Shown: positions 39,287 through 46,801 of the stretch, piece by piece
Layout of the letters: each line of letters begins with the position of its first letter
Position numbering within the stretch: the first letter of the stretch is position 1
Assembly (NCBI RefSeq): GCF_030063305.1
Contig: NZ_JASISV010000003.1
Location: 1-64,000, forward strand
DNA: 64,000 bases
DNA from: Salinibacterium sp. G-O1
GTDB taxonomy: Bacteria > Actinomycetota > Actinomycetes > Actinomycetales > Microbacteriaceae
Direction of reading: 5' to 3'
Made by a program: the position numbers and the translations under genes
The notes under the pieces: model-generated
Told to the model about the DNA's origin: nothing
The model's input: the letters and a program-made list of their open reading frames with translations, nothing else
Databases searched by the model: none

Positions 39287-40825
39287 TTACTTGATGTTGC
39301 GGTTGGCCTTGAACTCCATGTTGGCGGAGCCCTTGCCGTTGCCCTTGCCGGTGCCATTGACCGCGGAGGTGGTCTCCGCGAACGTCAGCGTGGAGTGCGC
39401 GATAGCGTCGGCCATCTGTTCGAGCACCTCGGCGTTGATGTTCGTGATGTCGTCACACGCCGCGTGGTAGCACGCATCGTAGGGAGCACCCGCTGTGCCG
39501 CCAAACAGTGTGGCCTCCTCCTCGGTCTTCAGGCCCTCTGCGCCGGTGAACAGTCCGCCGGCGGGAATGCCGTTGTTGATGAACGCGAAGTAGTCCGAGC
39601 GGCCGTCGAACTCCGACGGCACGGTCGTGAGACCCTGCGAGGCGAAGTAGTCGAGGAACACCTTCTCCACGCGCGACGAGCCATTGGGCCCGGTGGAGCC
39701 GAACGCGGATCCATCACCGTCGTAGACGGAGCGGATGAAGTTCGGAGAGGCGACCATATCGAAGTTCAGATTCACGGCGTGATCCTTGATGTCCCTCTTG
39801 CTCAGCTGCGCCACGTAGTACTCAGAGCCGACCAGTCCGTCTTCTTCTCCGCCCCAGAAGGCGAAGCGAACCCGGTTGGTGGGCTCGTCACCGGATTCGG
39901 CGAGCTGGATGGCGGTCTCGAGGATCGAGGCGATGCCGGATCCGTTGTCGTTGATTCCGGCTCCCTCCGCGACCGAGTCCATGTGCGCTCCCACGACGAC
40001 GGTTCGGTCGGTGCGACCGGCCGACTCGGCGAGCACGTTGAACGAGTCGATGGTCTCGAGCCTGGCATCCACGCTGACCCTCATGGTCAGCCCGGCAAGC
40101 CCGGCGAGTTCCTCGCCGATGGCGAAGCTTGTGCCGACGGCGGGGATGCCCAGCTGAACGTCGCCGAGCGTTCCGAACAGGACACCGAAGCGGTCGCCTG
40201 CTGACGCGTCGCCCTGGTTGAAGACGATGACGGCGGAGGCCCCGGCGGCATCGGCGTTGCTGACCTTGTCCCCGAACGCGCAGGTTCCGCGTTGGATGAG
40301 CGCAATGTTGCCGACCGGGAAGCCAGCGAAGTCGCTCGCCTCGCACCCGCTGGAGGAGGCGCGGTCGCCTGCGAGGTTGATGTCCACTGCGGTGACGGCG
40401 GCGGTGACGTCGCCCGCGCCCGAGTTGGTCATGACGTAGTACTCGTCGAGGTCCGCGTAGGTGCGCGGGGTCGGCGTGACCCGCTGGAGGGCGGAGCTGG
40501 TGACCACGAACTGGTCGTACGAGAAGTGCTGGCGCCTCGGTTCGTACCCGGCCGCGATCAGTTGCTCCTCGACGTACACGGCCGAGGCCTCATAGCCGGA
40601 GGTGCCGGCGGCGCGGTTGCCGCCGTTGGCGTCGGCAATCAGCTGCAGCTGCTCCAGATGTTCGATGATTGCGCCAGCCGACACGGCCTCGCGCAGTGCG
40701 CTCGTGTCTGTGCCGTTGTCGGCATAGGCGGGCAGGCCCCCGCTCACGACAAGCGCGAGCGCGGAAACGGCCGAGACGGCCGAGGTGGCGAGTACAGCCC
40801 GCCGGTTTTTCCTATTCAGTTCCAA
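39287..40825 (-). CDS. Secreted M28 aminopeptidase with PA domain
   Basis: 512 residues. A signal peptide (basic start, hydrophobic core about 10-30, cleavage near AYA-D) leads into an inserted PA domain (about 130-250) and an M28 zinc peptidase domain. Likely zinc ligands are H281, D293, E328, D356 and H454, with E327 as general base (GGEEDG). It should release N-terminal residues from peptides outside the cell. The C-terminus ends in a Gly/Lys/Asn-rich tail without a sorting signal. The start is TTG, supported by AAGGAG six bases upstream. Confidence 0.93.
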   Translation of the reverse strand: MELNRKNRRAVLATSAVSAVSALALVVSGGLPAYADNGTDTSALREAVSAGAIIEHLEQLQLIADANGGNRAAGTSGYEASAVYVEEQLIAAGYEPRRQHFSYDQFVVTSSALQRVTPTPRTYADLDEYYVMTNSGAGDVTAAVTAVDINLAGDRASSSGCEASDFAGFPVGNIALIQRGTCAFGDKVSNADAAGASAVIVFNQGDASAGDRFGVLFGTLGDVQLGIPAVGTSFAIGEELAGLAGLTMRVSVDARLETIDSFNVLAESAGRTDRTVVVGAHMDSVAEGAGINDNGSGIASILETAIQLAESGDEPTNRVRFAFWGGEEDGLVGSEYYVAQLSKRDIKDHAVNLNFDMVASPNFIRSVYDGDGSAFGSTGPNGSSRVEKVFLDYFASQGLTTVPSEFDGRSDYFAFINNGIPAGGLFTGAEGLKTEEEATLFGGTAGAPYDACYHAACDDITNINAEVLEQMADAIAHSTLTFAETTSAVNGTGKGNGKGSANMEFKANRNIK

Positions 40826-40860
40826 GGGGATCTCCTTTGATCACGGAATGTGAATCGACC

Positions 40861-40934
40861 CGAGCCGGTTTGGCTCGAGGCCGTGATATCGACGTTATCC
40901 CCCAAACGGGGGTAGAACCAAGGAAAACTTGGTT
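40861..40934 (-). terminator. Three tandem hairpins between mfs and M28 genes
   Basis: AACCAAG/CTTGGTT (40916-40922, 40928-40934), CCCCC/GGGGG with AAAC loop (40899-40912) and CGAGCC/GGCTCG (40861-40877) lie in a row. The first overlaps the mfs stop codon. They probably separate the two same-strand genes, and the last two may lie in the M28 leader. Confidence 0.5.
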
Positions 40935-42145
40935 TAGGTCGAGGGCACTCCGCCCGGCATCCGAGTCGCGTAGAGCGAGGTGGCGAGCAGCAGCGCCGCG
41001 CCGACGGCGAAGGCCACCGGGTAGGAAACGGTGTCGGCGAGCAGTCCGGCGACGAGCGGACCAATGATGGCGCCGAGATCAGAGAACATCGAGAAAACGG
41101 CGACGGGCCGGCCCCCGCCTCCACCGGATGCGTCGCCGACGGCCGCTGCGGGAGCGGTGCCCATAAACGCGGCCGCGACGCCGTAGAGGCAGAGCAGCGC
41201 GGTGAGCACCCAGATGTTTGGCGAGAACGGCACGGCGAGGATCGTGGCGGCGGCGACCGCGAACGCCCCGATGATGGCCGGGCGGCGGCCGACGCTGTCG
41301 ACGAAGCGGGCGGCCGGGGCGAGCGCGAGCGTCTGGGCGACCGCGGCGCACGCGAACGCGATTCCCGTGTAGACGGTCGGCTCGCGCAGCACCTCGACGA
41401 TGAGCAGCGGGATGAGCGCGCCGCGCACGCCGAACGAGGTCCAGCCCTGGGAGAAATTGGCGAGGCATGCGGCCCGGAACCGGGTGTCGCGCACGACGGT
41501 GGCAAACGGCACGCGCGGCGCCGCTCCGCTGGCGGCATCCGTCCGCTGCACCCGCGGCGAGAGCAGGAGGAACCCGACGAGGCCGGCAACCCCGAGCGTT
41601 CCGGCGTAGAAGAAGAATGGCGCGGTGAGTGAGATCGTCGCGAGCAGGCCGCCGAGTGCGGGTCCGGCCATCCCGCCGATCAGGAACCCACCCTGGTAGA
41701 AGCCGATCGAGCGGGCGCGGAGCGTAGGGGCAGCGCCGAGCAGCAGCGTCATCGCCGACACGCTGAACATCGCCGACCCGATGCCGCCCACGCCGCGCAG
41801 GAGCAACAGCTGGGGGTAGTCCTGGGCGATGCCGACGAGGCCGCTCGAGACGGCGACGATGCCGATGCCGACCGTGAGGATGGTGCGCTCGCCGCCCCAG
41901 TCGATCATCCGGCCCACGAACGGGCTCGCGACAAGGCGCATAAGCGCGAACGCCGAGATGATCGCCCCGACCTCGATGTAGCCGACTCCGAAGCTGCGCG
42001 CGTAGACCGGCAGAACAGGGATCACGACACCGAACCCGACCATCACGAAGAACGCGATGACGCCGAGCACGTACGCGTCGCGTGAGAGGCGGGGCCGAGG
42101 AGTGGATGCCGCAGAGCCCGCCGTCCGGAGTCGCGCGAACCTCAT
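40934..42145 (-). CDS. MFS transporter
   Basis: 403 residues with 12 predicted helices. It carries the MFS loop motif in the form SPFVGRMIDWGGERTIL after helix 2 and a matching loop in the second half (ARFVDSVGRRPAIIG). It is most like drug or sugar efflux permeases of the DHA1/YajR type; substrate unknown. TAATCT lies exactly six bases before the ATG, so the transcript should be leaderless. Confidence 0.9.
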   Translation of the reverse strand: MRFARLRTAGSAASTPRPRLSRDAYVLGVIAFFVMVGFGVVIPVLPVYARSFGVGYIEVGAIISAFALMRLVASPFVGRMIDWGGERTILTVGIGIVAVSSGLVGIAQDYPQLLLLRGVGGIGSAMFSVSAMTLLLGAAPTLRARSIGFYQGGFLIGGMAGPALGGLLATISLTAPFFFYAGTLGVAGLVGFLLLSPRVQRTDAASGAAPRVPFATVVRDTRFRAACLANFSQGWTSFGVRGALIPLLIVEVLREPTVYTGIAFACAAVAQTLALAPAARFVDSVGRRPAIIGAFAVAAATILAVPFSPNIWVLTALLCLYGVAAAFMGTAPAAAVGDASGGGGGRPVAVFSMFSDLGAIIGPLVAGLLADTVSYPVAFAVGAALLLATSLYATRMPGGVPST

Positions 42146-42151
42146 GGGTTC

Positions 42152-42157
42152 AGATTA
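42152..42157 (-). promoter_or_regulatory. Leaderless -10 box of mfs gene
   Basis: TAATCT on the minus strand, then six bases, then the ATG at 42145. Confidence 0.7.
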
Positions 42158-42306
42158 CGTCGCACCGGAGGTGGCGGCCGACCGCGTGCCCGATCAACGA
42201 AGGTCACAGTGTTTCGTTGTGTGACGCGGGCAGGTGATATCCGCGAGCCGGAAATCTAGACTCCAATGCAACGCCCACGGGCCCACAACGACGAACGGAG
42301 GTCATG

Positions 42307-42657
42307 ATGTCGAGTCTCAAACCACAGGTGAAGAACCCCATGCTGTGCACCTCCGCGGACGGCGAGGAGTGCTCCGCGCACGGCGCGGGACACGCCCTCT
42401 CGACGATGCACGGCCGCCTCGCGTCTGCGACCCCCAGCAAGTGGCGCGACGGCATCGCGGGCGACACGACGGACGACGGATGGACCCCGATCGCGCTGCT
42501 CGAGCCGGATGCGGCAGGCGACAACATCGTCTGGGTGTGGAACCACGCGCGGGGCCTCGTCGCATCGGGCGAACCGGTCGCGCTGCACTCGGTTTACGGC
42601 GCACTCGCGGTCGGCGCGGCACGCTTCAACGTGCTCGTCGCCGCGTCGATCGCCTAA
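42307..42657 (+). CDS. Small conserved-looking protein, unknown function
   Basis: 116 residues, soluble, with no signal peptide or membrane helix. I do not recognise a family. The N-terminus has two Cys and two His (LCTSADGEECSAHGAGH), which could bind a metal. The second of two adjacent ATG codons is preferred because GGAGG stands five bases upstream of it. A TAGACT box lies about 45 bases upstream. It converges on the Met/Cys-rich copper-type gene with only six bases between stops. Confidence 0.7.
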   Translation: MSSLKPQVKNPMLCTSADGEECSAHGAGHALSTMHGRLASATPSKWRDGIAGDTTDDGWTPIALLEPDAAGDNIVWVWNHARGLVASGEPVALHSVYGALAVGAARFNVLVAASIA

Positions 42658-42663
42658 GCCGCC

Positions 42664-43086
42664 TCAGTTGCCGGCCATCGACCCTGTCATGGAGTCCATC
42701 ATCTTCTGGCAGGCCATCGCGCACTGACGGCAGGCCTCCGCGCACATGCGGCAATCGTCGCTCATGTCCGCGTGGGTCATGCACTCCTCGGCACACGCAC
42801 CGCACATCGTGATCGTCGCCTGGAGCATGGCCATCATGCTCTCCTTGTGCATGCCGTTCGGGCGCATCATCATGCGCATCATCATGTTGGTCATGTCGGC
42901 GGTGTTGGCGCAGCGGCCCATGCAGGTGGCCATGCCCTCGCCGGTCATCGCGTTCGAGCACATCGTGCACGCCTGCTCGCAGGCCGAACACGCCTCCATG
43001 CACTCCTGCATCATCGCCATGTCCATGCCCATCGACGACATGTCTTTTTCGTGCATCTGCATCATCTGCATCGCTGAGTTCATCAT
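42664..43086 (-). CDS. Met/Cys-rich four-helix copper-binding protein (Csp/DUF326-like)
   Basis: 140 residues with 15 Cys and about 37 Met. Repeated CxxxC and CxxC spacings in helices (ECMEACSACEQACTMC; DDCRMCAEACRQCAMAC) match the DUF326/copper-storage-protein four-helix bundle, which binds many Cu(I) ions in its core. No signal peptide is seen, so it is cytosolic. The central segment (TNMMMRMMMRPNGM) is an unusual extra Met cluster. GGAG lies eight bases before the first ATG. A long GC-rich hairpin sits in the leader. Confidence 0.87.
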   Translation of the reverse strand: MMNSAMQMMQMHEKDMSSMGMDMAMMQECMEACSACEQACTMCSNAMTGEGMATCMGRCANTADMTNMMMRMMMRPNGMHKESMMAMLQATITMCGACAEECMTHADMSDDCRMCAEACRQCAMACQKMMDSMTGSMAGN

Positions 43087-43112
43087 TGATCGATCTCCAG
43101 ACGCGGACGGTA

Positions 43113-43140
43113 CCGGGCGCCGGTCGATACCGGCGCCTGG
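43113..43140 (-). promoter_or_regulatory. Leader hairpin of the copper-type gene
   Basis: GGCGCCGGT (43116-43124) and ACCGGCGCC (43129-43137) pair perfectly with a CGAT loop and extend to 12 pairs. It lies between the promoter (43163-43191) and the ribosome binding site. It could be an attenuator, an mRNA stabiliser or an operator. Confidence 0.5.
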
Positions 43141-43162
43141 CGCGGCACCCCGCTATGCCGGA

Positions 43163-43191
43163 ATGCTACGCCGGAGGTCGCGGCGCTGTCA
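43163..43191 (-). promoter_or_regulatory. Promoter of the copper-type gene
   Basis: TAGCAT (43163-43168, minus) with TGACAG 17 bases upstream (43186-43191). The predicted leader is about 70 bases. Confidence 0.5.
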
Positions 43192-43216
43192 CCCCATGTC
43201 TTTTCTCCGGCAGTCG

Positions 43217-43222
43217 TATCGT
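43217..43222 (+). promoter_or_regulatory. Leaderless -10 box of BCCT gene
   Basis: TATCGT, six bases, then the ATG at 43229. Confidence 0.68.
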
Positions 43223-43228
43223 TAGGGA

Positions 43229-45130
43229 ATGACTGAGCAGACGAAAATTCCGATGGTCAAACGTTGGGTCTTCTGGCCCGCCGCCGCGATAGTGACGGTG
43301 TTCGTCGCTTTCGCCCTGCTCGCCCCTGGTGCGGCCGAGTCACTGTTCTTGACGATCCAATCCCAAATCGTGAACACGTTCAACTGGTATTACGTGCTGA
43401 TCTCGGCATTTTTCGTGGCTTTCAGTTTGTTTCTCGGGTTCAGTCGATTCGGGAATATCAAGCTCGGCAAGGACGACGACAAGCCCGAGTTCTCGCTCCT
43501 GGCATGGTTCTCGCTGCTGTTCGCCGCTGGCATGGGCATCGGCCTCGTGTTCTACGGGGTCAGCGAGCCCCTCAGCCATTTCGCGAATCCGCGCCCCGGG
43601 GTAAGCGGGACCCCCGCGCAACTCGCCCAGGCGGCGCTGAGCCAGACCTATCTTCACTGGGGCGTGCACGCCTGGTCGATCTACGTAGTCGTCGGCCTCG
43701 CACTGGCCTACGCCATCCACCGGCGGCAGCGGCCCATTTCGATTCGCTGGGCGCTCGAGCCCCTGCTCGGCAAGAAGGTGCAGGGTGGCTGGGGCAACAC
43801 GATCGACGTGGTCGCCCTCGTGGGCACCCTGTTCGGCGTCGCCACGTCGCTGGGGCTGGGCGTTCTGCAGATCAGCGCTGGCCTCGATGCCGCGAACCTG
43901 GTTGAGCCCAGTCGTGGCTCACAGGTGGCCATCATCGTCGTCATCTCCTTCTTCGTGCTGCTCTCGGTGCTGTCCGGATTGACGAAGGGCATGAAGTGGC
44001 TCTCCAGCATCAACCTCATTCTCGCCGGCCTGCTCGTCCTCTACCTGGTTGCCTTCGGGCCGACGACGTTCCTCCTGCGGGAGTTCGTGCAGTCGATCGG
44101 CGCCTACATTCAGAACTTCGTGACGCTCTCCTTCAACGTCAATGCCTTCACCGGGGTCGAGGGGGAGTCGTGGCAGGCCTCCTGGACCTCTTTCTATTGG
44201 GGCTGGTGGATCTCGTGGGCCCCGTTCGTCGGGATCTTTATCGCGCGGATCTCGAAGGGACGCACTGTTCGCCAGTTCGTCGCGGGTGTGATTCTCGTGC
44301 CGACCCTCATCGGCATCCTGTGGTTCAGCGTGCTCGGCGGAACGGCACTCGCGATCGAGCTGAGCGGTGAGGGCACCCTCGTCGCCGCGGACGGGAGCAT
44401 CAACTTCGCGGGGGCATTGTTCGACATGCTCAACTACGTTCCCGGCACGCCGGTACTCACGGTCGGGGTGCTCCTGCTCATCACGATCTTCTTCGTCACC
44501 TCGTCGGATTCCGGCGCGCTCGTGATGGGCATGATCGCGACCGGCGGGCAGGTGAACCCGAAGAAGCGCGTGCGCACGTTCTTCACGCTCATTACCGCGG
44601 CGCTCGCGATCTCCCTGCTGCTTTCCGGCGGCCTGCTGGCGCTGCAGACCGCGGCCATTATCATCGCGCTCCCCTTCAGCGTGGTCATGCTCCTCATTTG
44701 CTGGTCGACCGTCATTGCGTTCGGCCGCGAGCGCCGCGCCTATGACCGTGCACGTCGGGCCCAGCTCGTCGACCACATCGGCGAGTACTACGGTCTCGAG
44801 GTGGAGGAACCGTCCGATCGGGGCATCCTCGACACGGTGTCGCGCTGGTCCCGCCTGCTGCGTCGCGGCGGCACCCCGAAGCAGACACCGGCGCCCGGCG
44901 ACCCGGTCGCAACGCTCCCGGGCGCCGCGCTACCTGGCAGCCCTCGCGACTCGGCGGAGCAAAGCGTCCCTCGGCACGTATCGGAGCGCGCGTTGCTGGC
45001 GGAGGCCGCCGAACCAGACGGCGTGTCCACTGACGACGTCGACGAGGTCGTCGGGCACGACTCGAGATCCACACAGGATGTGGAGGACGTGCCCGATCGG
45101 GGCGGTCCGGTGCAGGGCGGACCGTTCTAG
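43229..45130 (+). CDS. BCCT-family betaine/choline/carnitine transporter
   Basis: 633 residues with 12 helices. The helix-3 glycine stretch GMGIGLVFYG (from 101) has the Met form found in Na+-coupled betaine carriers. The family box WTSFYWGWWISWAPFVG (about 319-335) supplies the aromatic substrate cage. Beyond residue about 515 lies a 115-residue hydrophilic, acidic C-terminal tail, longer than the osmosensing tail of BetP and without its strongly basic character. It probably takes up a compatible solute under osmotic stress. Leaderless by promoter spacing. Confidence 0.95.
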   Translation: MTEQTKIPMVKRWVFWPAAAIVTVFVAFALLAPGAAESLFLTIQSQIVNTFNWYYVLISAFFVAFSLFLGFSRFGNIKLGKDDDKPEFSLLAWFSLLFAAGMGIGLVFYGVSEPLSHFANPRPGVSGTPAQLAQAALSQTYLHWGVHAWSIYVVVGLALAYAIHRRQRPISIRWALEPLLGKKVQGGWGNTIDVVALVGTLFGVATSLGLGVLQISAGLDAANLVEPSRGSQVAIIVVISFFVLLSVLSGLTKGMKWLSSINLILAGLLVLYLVAFGPTTFLLREFVQSIGAYIQNFVTLSFNVNAFTGVEGESWQASWTSFYWGWWISWAPFVGIFIARISKGRTVRQFVAGVILVPTLIGILWFSVLGGTALAIELSGEGTLVAADGSINFAGALFDMLNYVPGTPVLTVGVLLLITIFFVTSSDSGALVMGMIATGGQVNPKKRVRTFFTLITAALAISLLLSGGLLALQTAAIIIALPFSVVMLLICWSTVIAFGRERRAYDRARRAQLVDHIGEYYGLEVEEPSDRGILDTVSRWSRLLRRGGTPKQTPAPGDPVATLPGAALPGSPRDSAEQSVPRHVSERALLAEAAEPDGVSTDDVDEVVGHDSRSTQDVEDVPDRGGPVQGGPF

Positions 45131-45187
45131 GGCGATCGACGCGATCTGCCCGGGGTCACCACCGCCCGGTTGTGCGCGAACTTCGCC

Positions 45188-45673
45188 CTACTCGGCGAGG
45201 ATCGCCTCGATCTGCCCCTGCGCCATGATCATCCCCTCCTCAATGCCCATGTCGATCATCTGATTGAGCTGGTCTTCACTGGCGAATTGCGTGACAGCCG
45301 TCATGCGCGTGCCGCCATCAAACGGTTCGAGGGTGACGCTCATGTGCGTCGGAGGGATCTGGTCGTTGGGTGAGCCGTCGGGATCAGCGAAGCCGTCGTC
45401 GAATTCGAGATGCGACGGAGCATCCGTGGCCGTGACGGTCCACCAGCCCCACATCTTCTGCCCCTCCGGGCTGGTCATGAAGTAGAGCGACTTGCCACCC
45501 TCGACGAAGTCGTGCTGCTGGAAGGTGGCCGGGTAGTCCGGCGGACCCCACCAGCGTTCGAGCTGGCGCGGGTCTTCCCACACCTGCCACACGCGCTCCA
45601 CTGCCGCATCGAAGTGCGAGGTGAACGTGAGCGTGAGTGCCTCGACGTTCTTGTCTGAGGTGATGATAGGCAT
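45188..45673 (-). CDS. SRPBCC (AHSA1-like) domain protein
   Basis: 161 residues. The START-like fold is recognisable by TSHFDAAVERVWQVWEDPRQLERWWGPP and the C-terminal GGTRMTAVTQF followed by the long helix. Members bind hydrophobic ligands or act with ArsR regulators; no partner is adjacent. AAAGGA precedes the ATG. Function unknown. Confidence 0.9.
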   Translation of the reverse strand: MPIITSDKNVEALTLTFTSHFDAAVERVWQVWEDPRQLERWWGPPDYPATFQQHDFVEGGKSLYFMTSPEGQKMWGWWTVTATDAPSHLEFDDGFADPDGSPNDQIPPTHMSVTLEPFDGGTRMTAVTQFASEDQLNQMIDMGIEEGMIMAQGQIEAILAE

Positions 45674-45759
45674 GGTTGCGATCCTTTTCCGGTGGTTCTT
45701 TCAGGATGCCGCAGTTGCGGCCGGATCGCACGCGACGCACGCCCCGCTGGCCTCCACGG

Positions 45760-45828
45760 GCTCGCGAACCGCGGCAGATTGCGGCTTCCCCGCGGTCGAG
45801 ACGCAACTTGCCGCAGTTCGGTGCGAGC
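45760..45828 (+). repeat. 56 bp hairpin repeat, copy 1, with flanking stem
   Basis: CGAACCGCGGCA (45765-45776) and TGCCGCAGTTCG (45809-45820) form a 12-pair stem around a smaller inner hairpin. GCTCGC/GCGAGC extends it outside. The same arms at the same distance occur in opposite orientation at 55061-55116. It lies between two minus-strand genes. Confidence 0.8.
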
Positions 45829-45845
45829 ATCCGCCGCCTATGAGG

Positions 45846-46190
45846 TCAGCCCAGGCCGAGGGCCTGGCGCACGTGCACGTACTGAGTGAGGAAGGCACGC
45901 TCGTCGAGGCGCTTGCGGCGCATCCATGAGGTCACTTCGTCGTTGCTCTTGCTGGCGTTGCACGACCCGCAGGCGGGAACGACGTTGCCGACGGTGTAGC
46001 GGCCGCCCCGGGAGATCGGTTGCACGCAATCCTTCTGCAGCGCGAACTCATTAGATGTGCAGTAGGCGCACCCACCCCACTCCCGCTTGAGCAACTGCCA
46101 CTGCTCGTCGGTGAGGTCGTGCTCCACCTCGCCCATGCGCCGCTTGCGCTTGCGCGCGGCGCGCAACCGTCGAGTCTGGTTGACAGCCAT
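45846..46190 (-). CDS. Small HNH-type endonuclease-like protein
   Basis: 114 residues with a basic N-terminus and a zinc-bound HNH-like core: C41/C44 (CAYC) and C74/C77 (CGSC), plus the SRGG...N...P..C..CN pattern. The first His of the usual D-H pair is replaced by Cys (KDCVQPISRGG, C55), so nuclease activity is doubtful unless another residue substitutes. TACCTT lies exactly six bases before the ATG, giving a leaderless mRNA. It stands alone with no toxin, phage or restriction partner. Confidence 0.85.
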   Translation of the reverse strand: MAVNQTRRLRAARKRKRRMGEVEHDLTDEQWQLLKREWGGCAYCTSNEFALQKDCVQPISRGGRYTVGNVVPACGSCNASKSNDEVTSWMRRKRLDERAFLTQYVHVRQALGLG

Positions 46191-46196
46191 AGCGCC

Positions 46197-46202
46197 AAGG
46201 TA
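46197..46202 (-). promoter_or_regulatory. Leaderless -10 box of HNH gene
   Basis: TACCTT on the minus strand, six bases, then the ATG at 46190. Confidence 0.68.
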
Positions 46203-46226
46203 GCCCAGCCCGAGCGCGCGTTGTGG

Positions 46227-46799
46227 CTAGCGGGTGGCGCGGCGGGAGCTGATGACTCCGGTGTCGAAGCCGAGCAGGTGAAGACCACCGTGGAACCTCG
46301 CGTGCTCGACCTTGAGGCAGCGGTCCATGACCACCGTGAGCCCCTTCGATTCGCCGTAGATCGCGGCATCCTGATTCCAGATGCCGAGCTGCACCCACAC
46401 GGTCTTCGCGCCAATCGCGAGCACGTCATCGATGACGGAGGGGATGTCGCTGCCCTTGCGGAACACGTCGACGATGTCGGGCACCTCCGGCAGTGAGGCG
46501 AGATCCGGGTACGCCTTCTGGCCGAGGATCGTATCGGCGTTCGGGTTGACGAAGTACACGCGGTAGTCGCTGGACTGCTGCAGGTAGGTGCCGACGAAGT
46601 AGCTGGAGCGGGCCGCATTGGGGGAGGCGCCGACGATCGCGATGGACTTCGCGTTGCGCAGGATCGCGAGGCGCTGTTTCGCGTCTGGGCCGACCCAGGT
46701 GCGCTGCGACTTCAGCAGCTTCGCCAGCGGGGAGCTCGCGGGCAGCTCACACGTGAGCCCGTTCGCCATCTGGGTGGTCTGTACCTCTGCTGTCGACAT
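46227..46799 (-). CDS. CoA-binding domain protein (YccU-like)
   Basis: 190 residues with a Rossmann CoA-binding fold (SIAIVGASPNAARSSYFVGTYL, VYFVNPNADTILG, TVWVQLGIWN, VVMDRCLKVEHAR). It has an N-terminal extension of about 45 residues. The family lacks an assigned reaction. It starts two bases after the metY stop, with AAAGG upstream, and is co-transcribed with metY, hinting at a link to sulfur or acyl-homoserine metabolism. Confidence 0.9.
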   Translation of the reverse strand: MSTAEVQTTQMANGLTCELPASSPLAKLLKSQRTWVGPDAKQRLAILRNAKSIAIVGASPNAARSSYFVGTYLQQSSDYRVYFVNPNADTILGQKAYPDLASLPEVPDIVDVFRKGSDIPSVIDDVLAIGAKTVWVQLGIWNQDAAIYGESKGLTVVMDRCLKVEHARFHGGLHLLGFDTGVISSRRATR

Positions 46800-46801
46800 C
46801 G

